Shown one piece after another: positions 1 to 7,703 of a stretch of 64,000 nt of DNA. A model generated the notes under the pieces. That model had not been told where the DNA came from, did no database searches, and saw nothing but the letters and a program-made list of their open reading frames with translations. The stretch's first letter is position 1. Each line of letters starts with the position of its first letter. Source of the stretch: Massilia aquatica (GTDB lineage Bacteria > Pseudomonadota > Gammaproteobacteria > Burkholderiales > Burkholderiaceae_D). The stretch spans positions 461,651-525,650 of the forward strand of contig NZ_VVIW01000003.1 in assembly GCF_011682045.1 (NCBI RefSeq). Reading direction: 5' to 3'. The translations under genes and the position numbers were made by a program.

Positions 1-1
1 T

Positions 2-661
2 AGTGCAAAAACTATCGGCATCACAGCGGCTTTCTCGGATGTGAATCCAATTGTAAAGAATGCTGCGGATAATTCAAAAACCGGCAGATTTGATTTGAGT
101 TTTATTTCACCATCAACCCAGCCCGTTATTCAGTGGCCTAATAAGAGCGGAAAGATGGCCTTAATCGGTGATGGTGGCCTCGCCTTTTTAGGCGAAGTAA
201 CATTGGCTGCGCCCGCTGCTGCAATTGATTTTCTTACCATTTTCAATACCCCGGCGCATGACCGATTTTTAATAACTGTGCATTATGCAAAGGCTGTAAC
301 CGACTTTGTTCCTGCGGCATTGCGATTTGCAGTAGGGGGCGTTGTAGAGACAGGTAATGTATACGGTATTGCCGCCCTGACAGGCTCGCAGACTAGTGGC
401 AGTAACACCCTTTGGCCATTGGGTCCAACTGGGACTAATAACCCTAAAGACTACGAAATTACAGTTTATGATAAAAACCGCACATTAAGTTCATCGGGTT
501 GTACCTGGCTTCATTTATACGGTACTGGCACTCAAATGTTCACCGGGAGTTTTAATCCTCCGAATCCAAACCCGATCAGCGGCTTTAGAATAGTTACCAT
601 AAATAATACCAACATCGCAGCGGGTGCAATTGTCCGCGTGTATGGATATGCAAAATCATAA
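2..661 (+). CDS. Phage tail fibre-type protein, 3' part (5' end outside window)
   Basis: The frame is open from base 2 to the TAA at 659-661, giving 219 residues, so the GTG at 41 is probably internal and the gene starts upstream of the window. The N-terminal visible stretch (NPIVKNAADNSKTGRFDLS followed by QPVIQWPNKSGKMALIGD) is the kind of sequence found where phage tail-fibre or neck-appendage shafts pass into their receptor-binding tip; the rest is Gly/Thr/Asn-rich beta-type sequence. A lysis cassette follows, which fits the end of a tail module. Base composition is lower in GC than the chromosome to the right. The exact fibre family is not recognised. Confidence 0.6.
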   Translation, partial: SAKTIGITAAFSDVNPIVKNAADNSKTGRFDLSFISPSTQPVIQWPNKSGKMALIGDGGLAFLGEVTLAAPAAAIDFLTIFNTPAHDRFLITVHYAKAVTDFVPAALRFAVGGVVETGNVYGIAALTGSQTSGSNTLWPLGPTGTNNPKDYEITVYDKNRTLSSSGCTWLHLYGTGTQMFTGSFNPPNPNPISGFRIVTINNTNIAAGAIVRVYGYAKS

Positions 662-671
662 AGGAATATAC

Positions 672-1025
672 ATGAGCATAGTTTATTGGGACGATGAGAC
701 GCAATCTCAACAAGAGCGCGACATGACGCCGGAAGAATTGGCGCAGCGTGAACTGGATATTGCAGCAGCCGCCGTGCCGCGCGTGCCGGAATCCGTGCCG
801 ATGTTGAATGCCCGGCTTGCGCTGATTGTCGCCGGGCACATGGTCAAGGTGAAGGCTTACGTCGACGGGATGACGGGCATCGAGGGCGAACAGGCACGCG
901 CATATCTCGAATACGCGCAGAACGTCCGGCGCGACCACTGGCTGGTCGAAGGCATCCGGCAGGTGCTGGGCCTGACGCCGGCCGATATCGACCAGTTGTT
1001 CATCACCGCCGCGACGATCGCCTGA
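672..1025 (+). CDS. Phage tail-associated protein (tail assembly chaperone-like)
   Basis: 117 residues. The ATG at 672 is preceded by AAGGAA at 661-666, immediately after the tail-fibre stop, and is preferred over an in-frame ATG at 624 inside the fibre gene. It begins MSIVYWDDETQ and has a mid-protein stretch MLNARLALIVAGHMVKVKAY, typical of small proteins encoded just after tail fibres in Burkholderiales prophages. A role in fibre assembly or attachment is inferred from position only. An intrinsic terminator follows at 1046-1067. Confidence 0.5.
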   Translation: MSIVYWDDETQSQQERDMTPEELAQRELDIAAAAVPRVPESVPMLNARLALIVAGHMVKVKAYVDGMTGIEGEQARAYLEYAQNVRRDHWLVEGIRQVLGLTPADIDQLFITAATIA

Positions 1026-1045
1026 TCGTGTGCGCTCCACCACTG

Positions 1046-1067
1046 GCCACCTTCGGGTGGCTTTTTT
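1046..1067 (+). terminator. Intrinsic terminator between tail and lysis modules
   Basis: A perfect 6-bp stem GCCACC/GGTGGC with a TTCG loop is followed by six T residues (1062-1067). It lies 20 bases after the tail-associated gene and 15 bases before the lysis cassette, so it likely ends the late structural transcript. Confidence 0.8.
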
Positions 1068-1081
1068 ATTGAAAGAACCAC

Positions 1082-1405
1082 ATGGAACCGTCTACCCCAC
1101 GCCCCGACATGATCGACACGAAACTACCCCTCACATGGCTGATCAGCACAGCCGGCGCCATCTGCCTTGCCCTCGCCGGCTTCGCCGTCACCAGTTCCAG
1201 CAACACGGATAAGACGCAGGCAAAGCTCGACCTGCTGCGCGTCGACCAGGCCACGCTGATCCTCAACATCGCCAAGCTGGAAAAGCGAGTCGATGACCGT
1301 GACACTCGCACCGATGCGCTCAAGGAAATGCAGTACTCCATGCAGCGCATCATCGACGGCCAGGGCATCCGGCTGGAATCGCTCGAGCGGGGCCAGCGCA
1401 AATGA
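1082..1405 (+). CDS. Phage small membrane protein with C-terminal coiled coil
   Basis: 107 residues. One hydrophobic segment near residues 17-38 (TWLISTAGAICLALAGFAV) is followed by a charged, heptad-like region up to the end (LEKRVDDRDTRTDALKEMQ and onward), suggesting a membrane-anchored coiled coil. Its stop overlaps the next start in an ATGA arrangement (1402-1405), so it is translationally coupled to the holin candidate. It could be an antiholin or lysis accessory; the function is inferred from position. Confidence 0.6.
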   Translation: MEPSTPRPDMIDTKLPLTWLISTAGAICLALAGFAVTSSSNTDKTQAKLDLLRVDQATLILNIAKLEKRVDDRDTRTDALKEMQYSMQRIIDGQGIRLESLERGQRK

Positions 1406-1623
1406 CCCTAATCGAAGACTGGCGCGCCGTGCTCGCCAAGGCCTGGAGCCTGAAATTCAACGCCGCTGCCGGCCTGCTGGGCGCCGCCGAGGTGTATATC
1501 GCGCTGGTGCAGCCGGTCGGCGTTCCCAATGGCGTATTCGCCGGCATCGGGGCCTTGGTCTCGACGCTGGCATTTGGCGCGCGCTTGCTCGCGCAGAAAG
1601 AAATCCATGGCAACGACACTTAA
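1402..1623 (+). CDS. Holin candidate (DUF7940-like)
   Basis: 73 residues with two hydrophobic stretches (about residues 18-36 and 43-63), small size, and overlap with both the preceding coiled-coil gene and the downstream endolysin (start at 1607). The opening MTLIEDWRAVLAKAWSLK matches my memory of the DUF7940 family of putative phage holins. Such proteins form inner-membrane lesions or collapse membrane potential at the end of infection. With a SAR endolysin next door, a pinholin role is plausible but unproven. Confidence 0.6.
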   Translation: MTLIEDWRAVLAKAWSLKFNAAAGLLGAAEVYIALVQPVGVPNGVFAGIGALVSTLAFGARLLAQKEIHGNDT

Positions 1624-2062
1624 ACAGCGGGCCGGCTGGCTGGCGATCGCGGCCGTCTTCGTCGGCGGCTTCGAGGGCCTGCGCCAAGCAGCCTACCTGG
1701 ACCCGGTCGGCATCCCGACGATCTGCTTCGGGGAGACCAAGGGCGTGCGTCTGGGTCAGCGCGCGACGCTCGCGCAGTGCGATGCGATGCTGGCGGCCTC
1801 GCTCCAGCTGGCGAACCATGCCGTGGACGACTGCATCCGCGCGCCGCTGCCCGACTACCGGCGCGCCGCGCTGGTCAGCTTCACCTACAACGTGGGCCAG
1901 GCCAGTCTGTGCGGCTCCACGCTGGCGCGCAAGCTGAACGCGGGCGACGTGGCAGGTGGCTGCGACGAGCTGCTGCGCTGGACGCTCGCCAAGGGCATCC
2001 GGCTGCCGGGCCTGGTGAAGCGGCGCGCCATCGAGCGCAACATGTGTCTGGGGGTCGTGTGA
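1607..2062 (+). CDS. SAR-type endolysin, lysozyme family GH24
   Basis: 151 residues. The catalytic signature E-x8-D-x5-T is intact at E23, D32 and T38 (GGFEGLRQAAYLDP then T), as in phage 21 and P1-type lysozymes that hydrolyse peptidoglycan glycan strands. Residues 11-21 (WLAIAAVFVGG) form a weakly hydrophobic N-terminal segment like a signal-anchor-release domain, which would let the enzyme be exported by Sec and held inactive in the membrane until holin action. The ATG at 1607 is chosen because it places this anchor at the N-terminus; an upstream in-frame start would add a basic, unlikely extension. It overlaps the holin gene and the downstream spanin gene. Confidence 0.88.
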   Translation: MATTLKQRAGWLAIAAVFVGGFEGLRQAAYLDPVGIPTICFGETKGVRLGQRATLAQCDAMLAASLQLANHAVDDCIRAPLPDYRRAALVSFTYNVGQASLCGSTLARKLNAGDVAGGCDELLRWTLAKGIRLPGLVKRRAIERNMCLGVV

Positions 2063-2454
2063 GCGCCCTGGGCACGCTGGCCGCCGGCGTCACAGGCGGC
2101 ATCTGGAAGGTCATCGCCGTCGTGCTGCTGGCCGCCCTGCTGGTGGTGAGCGCGTGGGCGGGCGGCAGCTGGTTCCTGGCGGCGCGCGACCGAGACGCCG
2201 CCCGCGCCGAGCTGTCCGCCGAGCGCAGCGCCAACGCGGAACTGCGCGCCGGGATCCAGTTGCAGAACGGCGCAATCGAGGCGGCCGGTACCGCCAAGCT
2301 GCTGGCCGAGGCGCGTGGCCAGGCCGCCCAGCAGCAGGCCGCCGCCACTGGCCGGCGCTTCGATGCCGCGCTGGCCAAGGTCGCCGGCGCGCGCGCCACC
2401 ACCTGCGACGAGGCCATGCCGACCGTCGACCTGATCTTGGAGTCCGTGCGATGA
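2059..2454 (+). CDS. Rz-like inner-membrane spanin (i-spanin)
   Basis: 131 residues from a GTG at 2059 that overlaps the endolysin stop by 4 bases. The N-terminal transmembrane helix (about residues 16-40, VIAVVLLAALLVVSAWAGG) is followed by a long Ala/Glu/Arg-rich coiled-coil periplasmic part with a conserved-looking Cys near the C-terminus (ATTCDEAMP). This is the layout of lambda Rz-type spanins that fuse inner and outer membranes in the last lysis step. The partner o-spanin starts inside its stop codon at 2451. Confidence 0.75.
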   Translation: MSALGTLAAGVTGGIWKVIAVVLLAALLVVSAWAGGSWFLAARDRDAARAELSAERSANAELRAGIQLQNGAIEAAGTAKLLAEARGQAAQQQAAATGRRFDAALAKVAGARATTCDEAMPTVDLILESVR

Positions 2455-2720
2455 CCGCCCGCCGCATGCTGTGGGCGTGCGCCCTGCTGGCGGTACTGCT
2501 GCTGGCCGCCTGCGCTGGCCGGGCGCCGGTTGTGCAAGAGGTCAAGGTGCCAGTGTACCGGCCGTGCGTCACTGGCGCGCTCGAGCGACCGGCGTTCGCT
2601 GTACGCGGCCTGGCGCCCGATGCCAGTGACGGTGAGAAGGTGCTCGCCTTGGCGCGCGACCTCCCGTTGCACCTCAAGTACGAGGCGCAGCTGGAAGCCG
2701 TGATCGCGGGGTGCTTGTGA
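2451..2720 (+). CDS. Rz1-like outer-membrane lipoprotein (o-spanin)
   Basis: 89 residues. It has a short basic N-terminus, a hydrophobic signal and a lipobox LLAAC with acylated Cys21, followed by a Pro/Val-rich start of the mature part (RAPVVQEVKVPVYRP) characteristic of Rz1-type spanins. The start ATG overlaps the Rz-like stop (ATGA, 2451-2454). Here Rz1 follows Rz rather than being nested within it. It would complete the two-component spanin complex. Confidence 0.72.
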   Translation: MTARRMLWACALLAVLLLAACAGRAPVVQEVKVPVYRPCVTGALERPAFAVRGLAPDASDGEKVLALARDLPLHLKYEAQLEAVIAGCL

Positions 2721-2857
2721 GCGACGAGGCCGGGCCGCTGATTTTGGAGATGCACCGGATCGACGGTCCGGACAAGTCACCCATGCAGATGGTCAGCGCC
2801 GAGCTGCTAGCGCACTACCGGTGCTGCAAGGCCGGGCTGGTGGCGCTTGCCGAATGA
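2717..2857 (+). CDS. Small phage protein of unknown function (46 aa)
   Basis: A GTG start at 2717 overlaps the spanin stop by 4 bases (GTGA), and the frame runs to TGA at 2855-2857. The translation starts VSDEAGPLILEMHRIDG and ends CCKAGLVALAE, with two adjacent Cys residues. The overlap pattern is the same as in the four preceding lysis genes, which is the main reason to accept it. No family recognised. Confidence 0.45.
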   Translation: MSDEAGPLILEMHRIDGPDKSPMQMVSAELLAHYRCCKAGLVALAE

Positions 2858-3155
2858 CCAGATGTTAGTCCTGCTTGCTTGGGGCACGAGCACTCGGCAT
2901 GCTTATCGCATTTACCGCGTCGGGAGAATTCCGACTGGATCGACAAGGGTACTCGCAATACTGAGCGCGAGCAAGCGTAAAATTTGTTCGATTGCTTTTG
3001 ATGCAGCATCTGTAGCTTCCGTCCTTCGAGAAGATAAAATTTTTGGCCTCGTAGTGTGCTCGTTAGACTGTGATTGCGCGACTGCTGTATATTGTTTGTA
3101 ATTGCATCTACGGATACGTCCACCGTAGAATATTAATCTTATGGGAGAGTTTTCG

Positions 3156-3404
3156 ATGATCAAAATGCGCGTCGATTATCTTGGGTATGTTATCTATGTG
3201 GATGCCGTGCTAGGTGTAGATAAAAAATTCTGTGCTGGAGCTCAAGTGGCTGGTCCGACTGGATTTATTGGCTTCACAGATCTTGGGATTTTTGCGACCG
3301 ATACTGAAGCGATAGAGTGTACGACGCGTTGGGTAAAAAAATGGATCGACAGCGGTGTCGCTGATAAGGCTTTAGCTGAGGCGTTTTCAAAACTAAGCTT
3401 TTAA
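3156..3404 (+). CDS. Hypothetical prophage cargo protein (82 aa)
   Basis: Encodes MIKMRVDYLGYVIYVDAVLG and onward, a small mixed alpha/beta protein with no recognised domain. The ATG at 3156 is favoured because GGGAG (3143-3147) lies about 8 bases upstream; an in-frame ATG at 3141 has no such site. The gene is AT-richer than the phage lysis genes on its left and the chromosome on its right, like the diguanylate cyclase that follows, so both look like a later-acquired cargo block. The 298 bases before it (2858-3155) hold no gene I can support. Confidence 0.5.
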   Translation: MIKMRVDYLGYVIYVDAVLGVDKKFCAGAQVAGPTGFIGFTDLGIFATDTEAIECTTRWVKKWIDSGVADKALAEAFSKLSF

Positions 3405-3554
3405 CTATATTTGTCGAATAGCGGTCTTGCGCCTACAGACATAGTGCGTAAAAGGCAGATACTATATGGGAAAACCTCGATTTTGCAACCTCCTGCCTTT
3501 AGCATGTCGGTATTGCAGGTGAAGCTTTCAAATCTAACCTTTTTCTTGGTATTT

Positions 3555-5162
3555 ATGATAAAGACGCTTGCCGGAATTGGGACGCTCAGGTCTCGCCTAA
3601 CGACAGTGGTGGTTTTTTTGGTACTGCTAGCGGCCGCATTAGTCGCCTATGTTTCTTTGCAGCTTGGAGAGCGGCAGATGCGTGCAGTAGTTGGCGATCA
3701 ACAGGTTGCGTTGTTATCCAGTGCAGCGTCGTATATTGACGAGGACCTTGCGTCGAAAAAAACTCTTATGATGTCGATAGGTGAGCAATTGAGTCTGGGA
3801 GATTACAGAGCACCGTCGGCGATCCAGCAATTCCTCGAAGTTCACGCTAGTTTACGTGATGAGTTTTTCAATGTGATCGCCCTTGATGCAAACGGTAATC
3901 TTATTGCAAATCTTAATGACAGGCGTTCCATTGGTCTGTCTAATTTTAGCAAGCGAGACTATTTTATCGATACAGTGAACAACCGCGAAGGTGTGATATC
4001 TGCGCCGTTTCGGAGTGCGTTATCAAAGAAACCTGTGGTCGTGGTAACTGAGCCTGTATTCGATGTCAATGGGAAACTGCTGTACATTATAGGCGGAGCC
4101 ATTGATCTGCAAAGGCCCCGTTTTTTTGGACAACTCGCGGTGCTGAAATCTGGTCAGAGTGGGTATCTGTTTATGCTCACGAAACAAGGTATTGTCATTC
4201 ACCACCCTGACCAACAGAGAATTCTAATGAATGTCACACAAGAGGCGGGGGGCGCCGTTCCGTCAACGTTAGCAGCGATGAATGGTTTTGAAGGGTGGGT
4301 CGAAGGAAGGTCGAAAAAGGGGGTTAATTCACTAATTGCTTACAAGCGACTCTTTCGGACAGATTGGATAATTGGGTCAGTTTACCCTGTTGAAGAAGCA
4401 TTCGCTCCACTTATCGATATGCGTCGGAAAGCCCTATTAGCATCCGGTGGGGTGGCAATCGTTGCCGGTTTGTTGGGTTGGCTTGCTATTATGCGGTTGT
4501 TGCTTCCGTTAGGCGCATTGCGCAGGCACGTTGCGGATATATCTGGTGGAAGTATTAACATAAAAGTTTTTGATGTCATCCGTCGAGACGAATTCGGTGA
4601 ATTAAGTAGGGCATTTTTTTTGCTTTCTCTACAACGACGAGAGGTGGAGGAAGAGCTGGTCAGACTTACGCGCACCGACGCATTGACTGGTCTATATAAT
4701 CGACGTATGTTTGAAGAATCGATGGTAATGGCTTTAGCGCGGGCGCGTCGAAATAAGCAATATATTGCGTTAGCGTATCTCGATATCGACCATTTTAAAA
4801 GTATAAATGATTCCTATGGCCACGGAACAGGTGACCAAGTATTAATTGAATTTGCGAGGCGAATTAAGCTTGCGGTTCGCACCACCGATACAGTAGTCAG
4901 GTTAGCGGGCGACGAGTTTGTAGTAATTTTCGAAAACCTGGCCGACGACACTGAGATCCCAGAGTTGGCAAGGAAAATTCTTGCCAGTATCGAGCCTGCG
5001 TTCGTTCTCGGCTGCCTCAGCTTTGCTGTCACCACGAGTATCGGCATCGCCATCAATGCCAACGGCTATAGTAGTGTGGGCGCGTTGATGGAGGCGTCCG
5101 ACAGTGCGCTCTATGAAGCCAAGCGAAAAGGTAGAAATGGCTTTGCACTGCATCGTTGCTAG
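3555..5162 (+). CDS. Membrane-bound diguanylate cyclase (Cache sensor, HAMP, GGDEF)
   Basis: About 535 residues. TM1 is near residues 16-36, followed by a periplasmic Cache-like sensor (about 40-285, with the FSKRDYFIDTV and GKLLYIIGGAIDL stretches typical of dCache domains), TM2 near 290-312, a HAMP linker and a GGDEF domain from about 368. The active-site motif reads AGDEF, a variant found in active enzymes, and an RxxD inhibitory site (RTTD) sits five residues upstream. It should make c-di-GMP from two GTP. The start is uncertain: ATG at 3504 is equally possible and neither has a strong ribosome site. Its lower GC and position between lysis genes and integrase mark it as prophage cargo. 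Confidence 0.85.
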   Translation: MIKTLAGIGTLRSRLTTVVVFLVLLAAALVAYVSLQLGERQMRAVVGDQQVALLSSAASYIDEDLASKKTLMMSIGEQLSLGDYRAPSAIQQFLEVHASLRDEFFNVIALDANGNLIANLNDRRSIGLSNFSKRDYFIDTVNNREGVISAPFRSALSKKPVVVVTEPVFDVNGKLLYIIGGAIDLQRPRFFGQLAVLKSGQSGYLFMLTKQGIVIHHPDQQRILMNVTQEAGGAVPSTLAAMNGFEGWVEGRSKKGVNSLIAYKRLFRTDWIIGSVYPVEEAFAPLIDMRRKALLASGGVAIVAGLLGWLAIMRLLLPLGALRRHVADISGGSINIKVFDVIRRDEFGELSRAFFLLSLQRREVEEELVRLTRTDALTGLYNRRMFEESMVMALARARRNKQYIALAYLDIDHFKSINDSYGHGTGDQVLIEFARRIKLAVRTTDTVVRLAGDEFVVIFENLADDTEIPELARKILASIEPAFVLGCLSFAVTTSIGIAINANGYSSVGALMEASDSALYEAKRKGRNGFALHRC

Positions 5163-5326
5163 AGACTTTCCGCTCCGCTAACTTACGCGTGTTAGTTGTA
5201 GCTGGGTTCATGGGGCCGCAAATCGTCGCATCAACGTCGCATATTGAAGTCTGGTCCCGTTGTAACACGTTGGTTAGCCTTGAAAAAATCGCCTACCAAC
5301 TCCTTGCGGAAAAGTAGTCCATGATT

Positions 5327-6535
5327 TCAAAGTCCTAATGTCGAAGAAAGCTTGCAGAATTCCGCCCAGTCGCGCATGAGTAACACACGCTTGTCGATCA
5401 GCGTCCCACGTCTGTAGGCGGCCTCGACCTTGTCCGGCAGCTTGTGCGCAAGCGCATGCTCACAAACCTCACGCGGATACGAGTTGCCCACGGCTTCCGC
5501 GCACCAGTCGCGAAACGTCGACCGAAAACCGTGAACAGTGATGTCGTCGCGCTTCAAGCGCCGTAGCACTGCTGTGAGGCTCATGTCGGATAACGGACGA
5601 TCTTCTCGCTGACCAGGAAACAGAAAGCTCCCGGAGCGCTCCACCGCGCGGAGTAGGGTGACGGCATCAGGGGCAAGCGGTACCTGGTGCTCCACCTCGG
5701 CCTTCATCCGTGAAGCTGGAATCGTCCACAGCGCAGCTTCGAAATTAATTTCATCCCACGTTGCGCCCCGGACTTCGCCTGAGCGTGCCGCAGTCAAAAT
5801 CGCGAACTCCAAGGCTCGTGCACCGACGCCTGCGCTGCCGCGCAAGGTCTGCATGAAGTCCCCGATTTCGCGCCATGGCAGGGCCGCATGGTGATCGACC
5901 TTTGCGATCTTCGCTGGTGCTGCAAGCAAGTTATCCAAATGCCCGCGCCAACGCGCCGGATTTTCCCCTGCGCGGAAATTGCTTACGGTGGCCCAGTCAA
6001 GGATGCTTTCGATTCGGCCCCGCAGCCGTGTTGCCGTCTCCGTCTTAGAGTGCCAGATGGGGGTGAGGACTTTAACGACCAGGGCAGTGTCAATATCGGC
6101 CACGGGCAGCGCACCGATTATCGGGCCAGCGTACGTGTCAATCGTGCTTTCCCATTGCGCCGCATGCTTGGCATTCTTCCAGCCGGACCGGTGCGTCGTG
6201 ATATAGGCTGTAGCACACTGACCGAATGTCATCGCCTTCGCACGTTCGAGGTCATCAGCGAGCTTGCCAGCGACGCGGGCGGCGAGTGGATCTTGACCAG
6301 CAAGCAGGACGATGCGGCAATCCCTTGCTTTGGCACGAGCCTCGGCTAAAGTGACGGTATGAGTCGCCCCCAAGCCCATCTCCCGCCGCTTCCCGCCGAA
6401 CGTGAAACGAAATATCCAGCTCTTTGTTAGCGATGCCGATATCTGCAAGTACAGACCGGCACCATCGCTATAATAGCCAGGCACTTTCATTTTACTCACG
6501 CCCAAGGGGGTAAGCTTTTCCACCGTTCTCGCCAT
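5327..6535 (-). CDS. Tyrosine recombinase / phage integrase (P4-type, DUF4102 N-terminus)
   Basis: 402 residues, the normal length for P4-type integrases. The N-terminus (LTPLGVSKMKVPGYYSDGAG) is the arm-binding DUF4102 domain, followed by a SAM-like core-binding region and a C-terminal catalytic domain. Catalytic residues can be placed: Arg in AARSGEVRGATWDE, HGFR for the His-x-x-Arg pair, HALAH, and the Tyr nucleophile in EAAYRRGTL. It points inward, toward the phage genes, so it marks the right end of the prophage; the attachment site should lie between 6536 and about 6900. The 164-base gap between it and the cyclase gene (5163-5326) has no gene. Confidence 0.93.
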   Translation of the reverse strand: MARTVEKLTPLGVSKMKVPGYYSDGAGLYLQISASLTKSWIFRFTFGGKRREMGLGATHTVTLAEARAKARDCRIVLLAGQDPLAARVAGKLADDLERAKAMTFGQCATAYITTHRSGWKNAKHAAQWESTIDTYAGPIIGALPVADIDTALVVKVLTPIWHSKTETATRLRGRIESILDWATVSNFRAGENPARWRGHLDNLLAAPAKIAKVDHHAALPWREIGDFMQTLRGSAGVGARALEFAILTAARSGEVRGATWDEINFEAALWTIPASRMKAEVEHQVPLAPDAVTLLRAVERSGSFLFPGQREDRPLSDMSLTAVLRRLKRDDITVHGFRSTFRDWCAEAVGNSYPREVCEHALAHKLPDKVEAAYRRGTLIDKRVLLMRDWAEFCKLSSTLGL

Positions 6536-6663
6536 TTTCTACCCACCATTGTACCCACCGTCGATACGTGGATTGTACCGCATGCATGTGAACAATGACG
6601 AACAAATTTATGCCCTACGCCCCGAGAGTTCATAGGAGAACGAACAAATAAGAACAATTTTGA

Positions 6664-6692
6664 ATAAAAAATAGGCGGACCGTCTCTCCGCC
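6664..6692 (-). terminator. Possible intrinsic terminator, minus strand
   Basis: Stem GGCGGA/TCCGCC (6674-6692 on the plus strand) is followed on the minus strand by an A/T-rich TATTTTTTATTC tract. It would stop minus-strand transcripts arriving from the right before they reach the integrase gene. Confidence 0.5.
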
Positions 6693-6705
6693 AGAAAACA
6701 AAAGA

Positions 6706-6728
6706 AAGCCACCCTAGGGTGGCTTTTT
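6706..6728. terminator. Palindromic bidirectional terminator
   Basis: A perfect 22-base palindrome (6706-6727, core GCCACCCTAGGGTGGC) is flanked by AAA on the left and TTTTTT on the right, so it can act as an intrinsic terminator in either direction. It lies in the junction between prophage and chromosome. Confidence 0.7.
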
Positions 6729-6739
6729 TGTTTCCTGGC

Positions 6740-6900
6740 GGATAGAAGAAGAGCCCCTTCGGGCTCTTCGGCGGGGATTCGAAGGGCTGGGCGTACTCGC
6801 CCAGCCCTCTCCGAATCGTCCATCTGTCACCGCTGCGCGGTGGCGCGCCGGAGGCGCCGGGCGCTGTGCGCGGCGAGTACTCCCCGACTCGTTCACCCTG
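6740..6900. other. Hairpin-rich junction segment, no gene
   Basis: This stretch between integrase and the NADAR-like gene contains a 9-bp stem GAAGAGCCC/GGGCTCTTC with a 4-base loop, a 9-bp stem GGGCTGGGC/GCCCAGCCC (in either orientation) and GC-rich GGCGCC-type inversions. I tried to fold it as a tRNA or tmRNA end because prophages often integrate there, but the T-arm does not pair. It may contain the attachment site. Confidence 0.4.
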
Positions 6901-6944
6901 TCCGTTCCCAGTTATCGGCACAAAAGGAAAGCGAAAGAAAACCC

Positions 6945-7643
6945 ATGGCAACCAGACCAATCTTCACTCCCTCACTATCCGGCAACCTGCTGGTCCAAAC
7001 CCACCACATTGATTTCCAATGGTTCCCCGGCATATCAAAAAGCCAAGCCCAGAAGTCAATTACCTCATTACACGCCGCAGCCGGTTCACAACTCGGCGTC
7101 GACAAGGTCCTGGAAGTCTCCAGCAAATCCGCAAATGACCTCGGCGTCCAGCTCAGCGCATTCAACCTCATGATGACCAAGCACGGCCGAGAATTCAGCC
7201 TCGAGTGCGCGTTCCAGTCCAGCAAAGTATTCGAACAAGGCGGCCCGTTCATCGACTTGCTGGATGCAACGTCAATCGACGCCAAACGTGATCCCCGGCT
7301 CGACCAGCACGGACGTCTCACCAAATTCAGTTTTTTCGGTGAGGACTGGGAGCTGGAACCACGCACCGCTTTCTACGACTGGTTATATGTGAACGCGCTG
7401 CACAAGCACCCTGAACTGGCAAAAGAAGTACTAACGTATGCCGCTTTTTCCGACATCGCATTCAATCCCAAGCGCTCGGTCAACTGTCAGGCGTACGCTG
7501 CTGCGCTGTACGTATCGCTCCATGAGCGCGGCCTGCTCAATGACGACATGCTGATGAATCAATCGCAGTACCTCAATGCGATCAATACCGGTGAAGTCAG
7601 CAACGCGCACGAAAATACAGGTGGTCAAGCACGCCTGGTATAA
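6945..7643 (+). CDS. DarT1-associated NADAR antitoxin-like protein (DUF6977-like)
   Basis: 232 residues from ATG 6945, with a GGAAAG upstream near 6926. Stretches such as LEVSSKSANDLGVQLSAFNL, ECAFQSSKVFEQGGPFIDLL, EPRTAFYDWLYVNALHKHPE and FNPKRSVNCQAYAAALYVSL match, from memory, the family described as DarT1-associated NADAR antitoxins. NADAR enzymes remove ADP-ribose from guanine bases, and in two-gene systems they neutralise the DarT1 ADP-ribosyltransferase. No DarT gene is adjacent here: the neighbour is a zeta-toxin-like kinase on the opposite strand. It may be an orphan antidote, for example against phage or rival DarT. The family call is good; the activity is inferred. Confidence 0.65.
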   Translation: MATRPIFTPSLSGNLLVQTHHIDFQWFPGISKSQAQKSITSLHAAAGSQLGVDKVLEVSSKSANDLGVQLSAFNLMMTKHGREFSLECAFQSSKVFEQGGPFIDLLDATSIDAKRDPRLDQHGRLTKFSFFGEDWELEPRTAFYDWLYVNALHKHPELAKEVLTYAAFSDIAFNPKRSVNCQAYAAALYVSLHERGLLNDDMLMNQSQYLNAINTGEVSNAHENTGGQARLV

Positions 7644-7703
7644 ACCTTTTACTTGCGCCGATGGCCGCCAAGTGCCCAGCCGGTGGCGCCGTCTTCAACG
7701 CCG

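Noticed and set aside
2858..3155. Small frames in the AT-rich gap before the prophage cargo genes
   Set aside because: No start with a ribosome site and no similarity noticed; more likely promoter and spacer sequence.
6740..6900. Possible tRNA or tmRNA end at the prophage junction (TTCGAAT-like loop on the minus strand)
   Set aside because: The bases flanking the loop do not pair into a T-arm and no acceptor or anticodon stem can be drawn.
7643..7703. A frameshifted C-terminal extension of the zeta-like kinase in another minus-strand frame (TSGSGVEDGATGWALGGHRR)
   Set aside because: The extension does not resemble the usual C-terminal sequence of zeta proteins, so a frameshift cannot be shown.
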